Below, piece by piece: positions 13,701-25,900 of a stretch of DNA of 64,000 bases. Made by a program: the position numbers and the translations under genes. Origin of the DNA: Tetrahymena elliotti 4EA (Eukaryota; Ciliophora; Oligohymenophorea; Hymenostomatida; Tetrahymenidae); NCBI GenBank assembly GCA_000231825.2, contig JH720366.1, positions 340,402-404,401 on the forward strand, written 5' to 3'. The notes beneath the pieces were generated by a model, which saw only the letters and a program-made list of their open reading frames with translations, searched no databases and was not told the DNA's origin. Each line of letters opens with the position of its first letter. Position 1 is the first letter of the stretch.

Positions 13701-16700
13701 TTAAATTAGTTAATAAATTGTCTATTTGTTTATGTATTTAACTTTTTAGAAGGTAAATATTATCAGCAATTTTCTTTATTTATACAAGATTTTAAACTAT
13801 TGTATTAGATTCAGATTATATATTAACAAAATCAGCATAATATTATACCTTTTTCATGATTGAATATTTATATTAGTCAAAGTTATATTACACGATTCTT
13901 TGAATTAATTAAAATTTAATTTATGAAGAAAGATTAAACATATTTTCATATGTAAAATTTAAATTCTGTAATTCCTCTTTAGACAATAAACTACTTATCC
14001 TCATAATTTGATTTGCAATTTCTATTTCAGATTTTACTTTTTCTTCTATTATTTTAATACAATAACTAAAGCTATGATCGACATCAAATTTTAAAGATTT
14101 CAGATGCCTTTAAATTTTTTTACCTTGCTCTAAAACGAAGAGTTTTTCATCAATTAATTAAAAATATTCAATTTTTTAGTTATCATAACCCTTTTAAAAT
14201 TCAAATCTCGATATAACTTCAAAAGTATCTTCTAATTTTTATTCAATATATTTTTGTAAATCTTCATAGGTTCTATACTTTTGAATTTCCTCAAAATATT
14301 ATTATTGTTTACCATCATGGTTAAAAGATGAGTAACTATTTTTAATGTCTTTCAAAAACTCATCTTGCTTTTTTAAATCATCTAAAGTATCTCCCAAAAT
14401 ATTAAAATCAAATTTTTTCAGTGAATTTTCTTATTTCTCTTACTATTATTTAAAATATTAAGAGAGAACAAAAAATAAATTCTCAATTTTATCTTTTAAA
14501 TTAATTTCACTAATTAAATTAGATTACTATTTCATGGAAACAAAATTTGCAATCATCTCAAATCTCTTTCTTATCTCTTCACTTTTTTCAACTGAAGAAA
14601 TTGATTTAACAAATTCAATAGAATTATTTATTTTTTTTAAAAAAAAATCTTTTATTTCTAAAAAAATTCCTTTTAATTCTTAATAATCTGAAAAATTGTC
14701 ATAGTATTCATTAAATTTTTTTGAAATATCTATAGATAGCTTTATATTATCTAAATTCAGATAATTTTCTATAATATTTTTTAAGCTATCACATTTATCG
14801 ACAATCAATTAATGGAATTTTCTTTCTAGATTCTAAAGTTTATTCACTTTAATGCCTTTCAAAAAACTTTTTAATTGCGTTACATCTTTGATATTAGAAA
14901 GGTTTTCTAATTCTTTTTCATAATCATCTTCAATTCTTTTAATATCATTTCTCTATTGTTTTAACTGACCCTCTAAGTTTGATTTAATTTAATCTGGTAG
15001 AAAATACAATGACTATTCAATCTTTTGTATAAGCTCTAGTCTTTCAGCATGTGTTTTTTATTTAGCTTCTGAAATTTCCTCGAATATTTTTTTTTAAATT
15101 CCATTTTATATTTAATTTATAGATTAAATATATTTCACACTACGAGCTTAAACCTTTGAAAGCTTTTCAAAAATGTATTTTGGAGGGGTGATTGAGTATT
15201 ACTCTAAATCAATATCAATGTATTTTTTTACTACTTCTTCAATATGTTTATCAAGAAATTCTTATAATTAATCAACCATTTCCAATAGTGTTTCATAATT
15301 AATAAAAATACAACTTAAAATTTGTTTAATGCTTTCAATTTTCTCTTTATTATTTTCTGCTTCATTAAAATCATTTGCTATTATCAAATCCTCTATATTT
15401 TTAATATATTTTTTTAATTTGTTTTAAATGATATCATAAATCTATTCTATTTTTAGATCAATCTAAAATTATTTCCTTGTTGAAGAAATATCCTAAGTAT
15501 TTAATGAATTTAATGATTTGCAAGTTTCTGATTAAAAACTTACAAAATGTTCTTGTTATTTTATATCTTATGATATTTTTTCTGTAAGATTTATTTTTTC
15601 TAAAAAAGTAGGAAGGAGCCTTTTAGCATTTTATACTTTGTATAAATTTTCAGAAATAATTTTAATATTTTATTCAAAATCATTATTGTTTAATGATAGA
15701 GAATTAGATTTTATTTTTGTGTGTCCTATAATATCATTGACAACGAAGCTAATGTTATCCTTTATGTATTCGAATGCTCTCTAACTTATCAATTTACCAT
15801 CTAATTATTATAAATGAGCAGCCGCTTGTTAAAATTCTTGCTTTTAAATTAAATTAATAATTGTCAAATTAATATCTTTTATACCTACTGTTACTTTTGA
15901 TTAAAACTAATTGTATAAAGACTAGTAATTATTTTGTGAATCTATAAAAAAATCTAGATAAGTCATAGCCTTAGCAATATCTAAATGAGATTTTATACTT
16001 TAATTGTTTTATGTACTAAGATACATTTCTTCATTAAGCTCATTTAAATAATAGGATATATTTTTTTTCCAATAATTTAGAACCTCTCTTCCTTGTGTTA
16101 TTTCAAATATTTTTTAATATTACCCTAAATCTATTATTTATTATAAATAGCTAGCCATTTACTGTGTGCATTAAAATGCTTCTTTCATAGGTATCTATGA
16201 TATACTTTTGATTTTTTTAAAATTATCAAATAACTATTTAGAAATATTCTCTAAGTAATTTTTCAAGAAATTTTAAAGATTCAAATAAGCTTTGTTTGCT
16301 TCATCTTTAAGTATTTTTATCTTTTTACTTTCTTCAATGTAATTTAATGATTACTAGACCTAAAGACAATCTAGTTTTTCAAAAGAAATATTCTCGCCTT
16401 AATTAAGTTCTTATTTTAATTTATCTATTTCTTTTTACAGGGTTTAAATATTTTTAATACCATTTTTTTAAAGAATTTCTTCTCTTTCTTTTTTTAATTT
16501 CTTTGTTTAAAGCAAATTAATGTATCCATCTGAGATAATTTTTATTTTTTTATTTTTATCTTCTATCAAACTTTTTAATTCATCAATTGTTTTACAATTC
16601 ACAGTTTTTAGTATATTTTATTACGTTTCTTAAATTTTCTATTTTTTTTGTCTTTCTGTAAATTTACGATCTAATTCTTGCATATTCTATTTAAATTACG

Positions 16701-19700
16701 AGTAAGCGTTTTCATATTTTACTTATTAACTTTCTTTTAAATTAGCTTCCAATTATAGTATATTTTAATTTAAAATCTCATCTTGTTTTAAGTTTTCTTA
16801 ATTCTCAAAAAATTGATTGTAGTTTAAGATATTATTTTGCTTAAAATAGTTTTAAATAGATAACGGATGATAATATTACTTCTAGATATCCTGTAGCAAT
16901 TCTAATTTTTTTTATAAAATAACAGGTTTGTCTTCAATGTTAAAAGTTAAATTTATTCTTTCAAAAGCATCAGAAGTAGATTTATTAAATTTACTCTCAG
17001 CTTTATCTTTAATGCTTTAAATTTATTAAAATTTTACTTCTAAACTCATCTGCTAAATTTAATTAAGATAATTCCATGCTTTTTCTAAATTTTAATAATT
17101 CGATAAATCAAAATCGATATCTAACAGTTATTCATACTTTTAGAAAGCATAATTAATGAATTCATCTTCAATAATTTTCATTTCATTTTAAAAAGAACCT
17201 TAACAAATATTGTCCATCCATTGTGCTTCCATAAGGTAATTTATGCAACTAGAAATTTTTTTATAGTTGACATTTTAAGGAGAACTTCTGAATGCTGAAA
17301 TGAGATTCTCAGCATCTCTTCTTATTTCCTACATTTAATTAAAAACACTTTAAGTGGTTTAATGGAATAACTCTAAAATTCTATCTGAATTATTTTAAAT
17401 AGATTTAATTAATTTTATTTAATTTATTTTGCCTTCTATCTCTCTGAAAGATTTTTATGAATTGTTGCTTAGTATTTCGTTGATTTCTTTACAAATTTTT
17501 TCAAATTTTTTAAATATCATTTCATTCAAATTACTTATTATATTTTAAATCTCATCTACAGAAATATGTTCTCTGAATTCATATATTTCCTTAATTTACT
17601 AAACTTCAGTAATTATTTATACCTTTAATTTTATTTGAACTATCTTACGTAATTTCATTTTTTAAAAAAGGTTCAGCATCATTTATAATTTGATTTAATT
17701 GATTTACTAGAGATTAAATTACTTCATTATACTGTATTTTTAACTTTTTATTATCGAAATAATTATCATAGTAAGAGATTTATTATTTAACTAAAGACAA
17801 ACTAGATGAAAATAATTTGTAATTTTTGTTTTTTAAATCTTGGTATGCTTTATTTATTAATTTTCCCTATATCTCTAATATTTTTTACTATAAGTTGAAG
17901 TACTATTCATTTAATTAAGGAAATTACTCAGCCAATAGCTTTAAATTCTCAAATTTATTTCTGTATTCTTTGATACTATTTTAATTTAATCCTTTTTTAG
18001 TCTCCTCAAAAATTCTATTTAGATTTTGAATAAATGAATCAGACGAAAGTGTTTCTATTCCTTTATGATCTTCTCTTATTTTATCTATTTATGAACATTC
18101 ATCAAAACACCTTTAGTAATCTCTTATATCTTCAAGACTTAATCTGTTATTTTTTTCTAGATTTTGATTTATCTATTTTATAGTATTTTCATAGTTGCGA
18201 TTTAATTTTGTTTTTATACAATCCATACTTTCTTCATAAATTCTATTTAACTTAGTGAGATTAAGGGTATTTATCAAATACAGCATTTCATCAAGTTTAT
18301 ATTTTATTAAAATAAAATCATTTCTTTTTAAAGCTGAGATGATACTTTACTTATGAAAATTAAGTTATTCACGTATGATTTCCTATGATTATTCTGTTAT
18401 TGATACTTCAAAAACTTCCTCAGGATGTATAATTGGTTTTTTTTTTAAAATCTTATTGATGTATACAGAAGGATTTCCATTCAAAGCATTAACTATTTAG
18501 CCTTAGTTATCAACCATATTTTACAAAAAATCTGCTAATTATGTGTCTTTACTTTCCATAGAATTTAATTCAATACTTTAATAGACATTTTATATGATTG
18601 TCGTAATATCTTCAATACTTTTATTATCAAATTTTGTATATAAATAAGAAAAAGCATTTAGATATTATTCCACTTTCTTAATAAGACCTACAAGTATGTG
18701 AACTAACTTTTTTATCCCCTCTCCTCTATCTCCTATACTCAAACTACTTATAAGAATAATAGGTCTTACACTTCTACTACCTTAGATAGCTTTTACCATA
18801 CCTATTCCATTTGCAATATCTACTTCAGCACCTGCTGTATCACAAAAACCTGGAGTATCACAAATAATTAATTATTCATCTTTTAACATTCCTAAATCTT
18901 TTAAATTTATTTTAACTGCAGTTGTGAATCTAGTTTCAGATATACAAAGTGGGCTAACAATTACTTGCTTTAAATTAGTATCTTTAATTTTTTCTACAAC
19001 AGGACCAATATATTTTAAAGTTTTGCCATTTTAAAGTTTTAATTCTAATATTTTCATTTAAGATCCTGCTAAAAAATGAATGGTTGTAGATTTACCTGTA
19101 CCAGTAGTTCCAAGCAATAAAAGAATATCTTTATCTTGAATGTATTAAGCAGTTTCTTCTGTTTTTTTTATTAAGCGCTTTAGTTCAGGGATATTGAGTG
19201 GTCTTAAATATTTTAAAAGTTTTTCAGTTAAATAAAAGACTTGCTCCCAGTTATAATTATTTATTTCATATTTAATTTCACTTATTAAAGATCTGAAATT
19301 TTAAATCTTCTGTTTAAAGTTATTTTTGTAAAATTTCTATTTATTCTGAAAGTTTTTATATATTTATTTAATTATTCATGCTTATGGATGCATTTCCAAG
19401 TAAAGTAATCATTTAATCAAGAAGGAGAAGAATTTACTTTTCTGAACTGTCTGGATATTATTAAATGTCTTCTTAAAGTGAAATTTAATTTTTAATCAGC
19501 TATTTCATTTGAATTCTTTAATTTAGTAAGATACAATCTTCTTATTTTTCATTAGGCATTTACTATTCTAGATGTTCATTAGGTTCTTCTATTTTATTGT
19601 ATTATTCATTTATTGTAACCAAATTTGTGTTCTCAGTTTGATTAGATAAAAAACTAACGTTTTATAGTTCAACATATTTTATTACTTTATTTTATTATTT

Positions 19701-21230
19701 TTAGATATCAAACATTTTTTTTTCTTTCTCACCACAAGAAACATTTAGTTTTAGATAAATTGAATTCAAATCCTCAAGCTTTGAAAGTTCAGCTTATATT
19801 TTTGAAGCTTACATTGTTCTATTTTAACTCTCAAAATTTGAAATTTACTATTTTTTTTAAGTAATTTCATTCTCTAACTAATCTCCACTTTAGAGTTCAA
19901 ATTCTTCTAATCCTTAATTTAATTATTTCTGGAGATCAATTATTTTTTCTTCTTATTAATCAGATTAATTTCTGTTCAAATCTATGTGTATCTTCAACAA
20001 ACTTTCAAGCTTTTCAAGTGATTTTTTTCTTTAAAAAGCTTATTTTATCTTTTTTTGCTTCTCCAAGGTTAATATTTCTTCTTTTTTTTTAGTAACTTCA
20101 TTCTCCAACTCATTTCCGCTTTCCAGCTCTAATTCTTCTAATCCTTTATTCAGTTATTTATAGAGATTAGCAATACTTCTTGTCTCTTCATCACCCTAAA
20201 TACTCTTCAACTCTAAGTAAATCTTAAACAAATTTTCAAGCTTTTCAAGTTATTTTTTTGCTTGAGAAGCTAATCGAGTCCTATTTTATTTCTGAAAACT
20301 TAAGGCTTCCTCTTTTTTTTGAAAAATTTCACCCATAATCAGATTCCCACTTTACAATTCAAATTCTTCTAATCCTTCATTAAGTTGCTTCTACAAATTA
20401 TCATGATTTTTTCCTTCCTCATTATCTTAATGATTGTTTAAATCTAAGTAAATTTTAAACAAATTTTCCAGTTTTTCTAGTGATTTTTTTCTTTCAAGAG
20501 TTAATTTAATTCTATTTTATTTTTCAAGAGTTTAAATTTGCTAATTTTTTTAAATTATTTCGTTCTCTAGTGATTCACCACTTGGCAATTCTAATTCTTC
20601 TAATCCTTGATTTAGTTATTTTTATAGATTCTCAAGTTTTAAAACTTTTTCATTGCTAAAACTATTATCAAATACTTTGTTAATCTGGGAAACATTTTCT
20701 AACTTTTCAAGTTATTTTTTTCCTTCTAAGGGTTAGACAGGCTTATTTTAACTTTGAATGATTTAAATTTCCATTTTTTATTCAACATCTTTTCCTTATT
20801 ATTAATCTCCACTTTATAATTCAGTCTCTTAAAAACTGTATTCTGGTTTAGTGTAAATAGTATCTATAGTTCCATGCTTTTCATCACTTATTGAATTGTT
20901 TCCTTATTCATCAATGTCATAGCATTTTTATCTTTAAATTCCTTAATCAATTTCAGTGACTATTTATTAGTTTAAACTATGATTTGAAATATTATTTTAC
21001 TAATTATTGCTCTTTAACCCTTAGTCTACTTCTTCTGCTTCTTTAAGTAATATCTCTTTTTCATTATTGATTATCTATTATGGTGAATTACATTTAGAGG
21101 TTTCATCATTTTACAAGCTTACATTTTCTTTATCATCCTATTCTTAGCCTATGCTTTTAAGCTTGTTTTATGTAAAATAATAATTTTACTCTTCATCTCT
21201 TTGAGATTCTTCATCACATGATGGATTCAT
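10786..21230 (-). pseudogene. Gene 2: full-architecture SecA/vWA paralogue broken by two +1 frame shifts
   Basis: The gene starts at MNPSCDEESQRDEEQ (ATG at 21230) and ends in KKIFGDKNYS before TGA at 10786-10788. Three open segments join: 21230 to about 19295, to about 17625, and to the stop. At both joins the homology to genes 1 and 3 continues only after a +1 shift, and no plausible GT-AG intron is visible. Domains in order are five coiled-coil repeats, a P-loop GTPase (GTTGTGKSTT near residue 711, then DTPG), a long helical region, and the SecA motor: TGEGKS near 2722, GATGTL near 2970, FGRGTD near 3104, GGTHVISTFFSEER and GRTARQGQ near 3136. The vWA domain has DATGSM near 3255 and ILIGDAP. 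It is the only complete motor-plus-vWA in the window. It could be a real pseudogene, an assembly error, or a functional frameshifted gene. Confidence 0.75.
19860..20840 (-). repeat. Five coiled-coil repeats of gene 2
   Basis: Five diverged copies of the family repeat, with cores such as GLEEFELQSGDQLENEI and KKSLEKLENLFKIYLDL, are spaced about 230 bases apart near 20815, 20575, 20345, 20115 and 19884. All are about 77 codons; none shows the 100-codon expanded type of gene 1. Confidence 0.75.
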
Positions 21231-22963
21231 TTTGGTATTTTTTTCTCTTCTCTTTATAATTTTGTATGTTTTTTAATTCTTTACTGCTATTTTCGTTATC
21301 AAATATTTTGATTAGTATTTAAGCAGGAATCATTCACATTTTTTTTAAATTATGTTGATATTCAGCCTATTTACTTACCCTATCTATCTTTAGAATTTTT
21401 TTAAAGAAAAGGAAAATATGAATCTCAATTTAATGGGTATATTATAATAATATTCTATATCTACCATACATTTTAAAAAAAAAGTTTCTATAAACCAACA
21501 TTTTTAATTAAATATCAATACATCAATTTATGAAATCCGATGGTTAATCCTCTCAGTTATTTTATATTTAAATTAATAACACTTTTTTCTTTACAATTTA
21601 ATCAATTCATCATTTTTCACATAATTGAATATCAAATTGCATGATAGTTAAATAATATTCTAAAAATATTTAAATTTATTATTTTCTCATATAAATATCA
21701 ACCTAATCTTATTTCGTCTTTCATCTCTGAAAAAGTTCTGAAAATAAGGTATAGAAATATCATATTTTAGTACATCCCAAAATTCCCTATATTATTAAAA
21801 ATTGAGATTAATTCTTTTTGGAAAATGTAAACATCTTTCATTTAACATTTAAATTAGTAATACTTTTTTCTTTAAATTTAATCAATTCATCATTTCTCTC
21901 ATAATTGAATAATCAAATTGCGTGATATTTCAATATTCTAAAAATATTTAAATTTCCTAACTTCTCCTATAAATATCAACCTAATCTCATTTCATCTTTA
22001 ATCTTTCAAAAAGTTCTCAAAATAAGGAATTGGAATATCATATTTAGTATATCCTAAAATGTCTTAGGTAATATTAATATTTTTTGACAAACTGATAAAT
22101 ATGTAATGATCTCAAATTTTTTGATAGATTTTAAAAAAACATGAGTTATAAAAATGTTCATTACTTTACTTTACTTTAATAAGTAAATATGAAGATCTAC
22201 AAAAAATATATGAAGAAAAATAGTTGAAGTTGATATAGAATTTATGAAATCAGTCAATTAGTTAATTGTATTTCCCATTGATCAAAATACTTTCTATACT
22301 TTTAAAAATGAAACACAATATAATTTAAGTCATGATTCAAACTGATTTTGATGCAAATCAATAGATTAATCTTTCTAATTTTATTTGAAGTAAAAAAATA
22401 TTTTATTTTCTAATAATACTCAATTTTATGTGTTTAATCAAAAAATATCTATTTATTTATTTTCAAAAAAACAATTAATAATTATGGTACAAAACATAAA
22501 TTACAACAAAAGGAAAACCCATAAATAATTTATCAATAAATATTTATAAAAATAAAGAAAATGAAAATAGCAATTATTTTTAAAATTACTAAATACTAAA
22601 ATAATTGGTAGCATAAAAATATTAAAACTTTTTTTAATGGAATTGATTTGGAATTTTTAAAATATGATTAGAACTCCTCAAAATAATAAAAGAGATTTTC
22701 AAACTTGAAAATAAGGAAAGCAATAAATTAAAATGTAATTATATTAATATGGTGATGTAAGATAACTTTTTTAAATGATAAATAATTTAATTTTTGAATG
22801 ATAGAATAAAATTTAAAAATAAAATCATATTAATCTAATCAATACAAAAACTAACAAACAAAATTTACTAATTCAAAAGGATAAATTTATTTTCTTCTAC
22901 TGCTTAACTATTTTTAAAAAAATCTAAAATTAATAAAAATCAAGTTTTTCTAATGATATATTT
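21231..22963. other. Spacer between gene 3 stop and gene 2 start
   Basis: About 1.7 kb of AT-rich sequence without a supported gene. It contains a direct repeat with a 280-base period (21565-21790 and 21845-22063). I do not find the ACCCCCTTAAGT element seen upstream of genes 1, 3 and 4, in keeping with gene 2 being the divergent and possibly dead copy. Confidence 0.7.
21565..22063. repeat. Direct repeat of about 220 bp, period 280
   Basis: Copy A (21565-21790) and copy B (21845-22063) share atcaattcat at 21601 and 21881, then cataattgaat, attctaaaaatatttaaatt, tatcaacctaatct and a final atatcatattt block. Similarity is high with small indels. No open frame is conserved between the copies. 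Confidence 0.85.
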
Positions 22964-25900
22964 TCAACTATAACTCTTACTTCCAAAGAGTTTTTTGTAA
23001 GATTAAACTAATTCTTCACCACCTATGTTATTAAGAATAGATTCTGTTATGATACCAGTTAATTATTCGGATCCATTAGCTGAGTTTATATCCAACTTAG
23101 AGCATTTACCCCCTGTAAATTTAGAAATTTCTTCAAAATTTTCTTTTGCTCCTGAATGTAAATAAAAACTATGGACAGGAATTTCTTACGCTTTAAGTTT
23201 TTCTAATTCTATTTTATAGTGAGTCATGGTAGAAAATTTACTACTTGCCCAATATTCCTCTTTTCCATATTCCATTCTATCTCTTTTAATAGCCTCTAAA
23301 TCTTTAGCAGGAGCATCTCCTATTAAAATGATTTATGAAATTTTATGTAAGCTATGCTCTTAATTAGCATGCCACAAACCAATTTCAATAGCTTCTTCAT
23401 AGTCACCACCTCCTTATGCTTTAACATTTTTGATAAATTCACGTAAGTTATCTGGTTTCGATTCCCAAGGAGANNNNNNNNNNNNNNNNNNNNNNNNNNN
23501 NNNNNNNNNNNNNNNNNNNNNNNNNNNNNNNNNNNNNNNNNNNNNNNNNNNNNNNNNNNNNNNNNNNNNNNNNNNNNNNNNNNNNNNNNNNNNNNNNNNN
23601 NNNNNNNNNNNNNNNNNNNNNNNNNNNNNNNNNNNNNNNNNNNNNNNNNNNNNNNNNNNNNNNNNNNNNNNNNNNNNNNNNNNNNNNNNNNNNNNNNNNN
23701 NNNNNNNNNNNNNNNNNNNNNNNNNNNNNNNNNNNNNNNNNNNNNNNNNNNNNNNNNNNNNNNNNNNNNNNNNNNNNNNNNNNNNNNNNNNNNNNNNNNN
23801 NNNNNNNNNNNNNNNNNNNNNNNNNNNNNNNNNNNNNNNNNNNNNNNNNNNNNNNNNNNNNNNNNNNNNNNNNNNNNNNNNNNNNNNNNNNNNNNNNNNN
23901 NNNNNNNNNNNNNNNNNNNNNNNNNNNNNNNNNNNNNNNNNNNNNNNNNNNNNNNNNNNNNNNNNNNNNNNNNNNNNNNNNNNNNNNNNNNNNNNNNNNN
24001 NNNNNNNNNNNNNNNNNNNNNNNNNNNNNNNNNNNNNNNNNNNNNNNNNNNNNNNNNNNNNNNNNNNNNNNNNNNNNNNNNNNNNNNNNNNNNNNNNNNN
24101 NNNNNNNNNNNNNNNNNNNNNNNNNNNNNNNNNNNNNNNNNNNNNNNNNNNNNNNNNNNNNNNNNNNNNNNNNNNNNNNNNNNNNNNNNNNNNNNNNNNN
24201 NNNNNNNNNNNNNNNNNNNNNNNNNNNNNNNNNNNNNNNNNNNNNNNNNNNNNNNNNNNNNNNNNNNNNNNNNNNNNNNNNNNNNNNNNNNNNNNNNNNN
24301 NNNNNNNNNNNNNNNNNNNNNNNNNNNNNNNNNNNNNNNNNTTCTTAATTTTCAAAGAATACTAAAATAGCTCTTTTATCTAATTTTTTATTAATTTAAT
24401 CTATTAAAGTTTTATAATAATTATCTGAATTTTCAACATAAACATCATCTTTTTTGGCAAATTTACGTTTATTATCTCCAAAAACACTAGGGAGAAATGT
24501 TTTATGTTTGATTTTATAAATTTCTTCAACAATCTTAGTTTCATATTCTGTAAGATTTTTTAATGTTCCTGTTACACCCATAATATTCTAAAATTTGTGA
24601 GGGATTTCATCATACGAAAAGCTACCACATCTAATACCAATGAAAGTATTTTCTTTTAATGTTGTTTTTGTAATCTTACCCCTTGCATATTCTTTGTAAT
24701 AGGCAAATAATGTTTTGTAACCAAATGAAATGTTAAAAGAAATTCCATCTTATTCTTTATACCCAATTCTTCCATCAGTTGTAACTTCATACTCATGCTC
24801 GTAATTTTGTAAATCTGCCATCAAATCTTTAAGGGCCTCTTCAAGTAATTTTTACCATCCTTCAAATTATTTACAGCAATTCAAAAATTCTTATGAGTTC
24901 TTAGCTTAGCTATAAGTTAATTTATTATTTCTCTCATTCCAAAGGAAAGTAATCAAATCTTCTATTGTTTCATGCTTTAGACGGGCTAAAGGAGTATAAA
25001 CATTACCATAGAATTATGTACTAAAAAATACATCAACTTCATCTATCAACAATATTTTTGGTCTTTTATTTTTCTTTGTGGCATCCTTTTCTAAAATTGA
25101 CTTATTTTCTATCATCTTAATTACTCTGTTACGAACATCACCTTCTTCATTGATAATTTCTTCACAAATTTTTGTAAAAGGACCATAGCTTATATGTTTT
25201 GTTAGATCCAACATTTCAAATATAGGTAAAAATGATTCATAATCTCTTTAACTTAGATACTAACTATAGCAAGCACAACTAACATCTGCTCCTAATATTA
25301 CTAATATGGAAGCTGTTACTGCTAAAGTAACTGATTTTCCTTCACCTGTTCCTATTTCAATAAGATTATTCTTTAATTTATCATCATTAAGTAATTCTTT
25401 TCCATCAATTTCCATAAAAGTTTCTGCCAATTTATCTAAAATTCCTTTTTCCTTCATAATATCATATCCTATTCCAAGCATTCTTAAGATAGAAATAATT
25501 TGACCTGGATGGGGTTGTAAAATAAAGCTTTCTCTTGATTTAGAGGAGCTATTGTCATAGTAGTATTATATGTTTTAAAATGACCACAAACAGAATATTA
25601 AAGATATTAATTTAGGGATATTATTTTTAGTTTTAGCATTCCATTCCAAAACTCCTTTTTTGGGTTCTTTCTTAAATTTTTTAATTTCAAGTACTAAATC
25701 ACTCAAAATATTTTTTTGAGGTATTTTTTTTGACTCTAGATCAACTAAACAATCTTTTATTTTTGCTTAAAAACTATCTTAAATCAATTCATACAAAGAT
25801 TTTAATCTTGTTTTACTTAAATCATCTCCATTTATTCTTTGAATAACATAATCAACTCCATGCTTTTATATTTTTTGATTAAAAATAGCAATAGATGATC

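Noticed and set aside
17600..17640. A 24-base GT...TTTAG intron at the second gene 2 break
   Set aside because: It is far shorter than normal ciliate hymenostome introns, and removing 24 bases does not change the frame.
19240..19340. Intron explanation for the first gene 2 frame break
   Set aside because: A TTTCAG is present, but no GT donor at a suitable distance gives both frame recovery and preserved homology.
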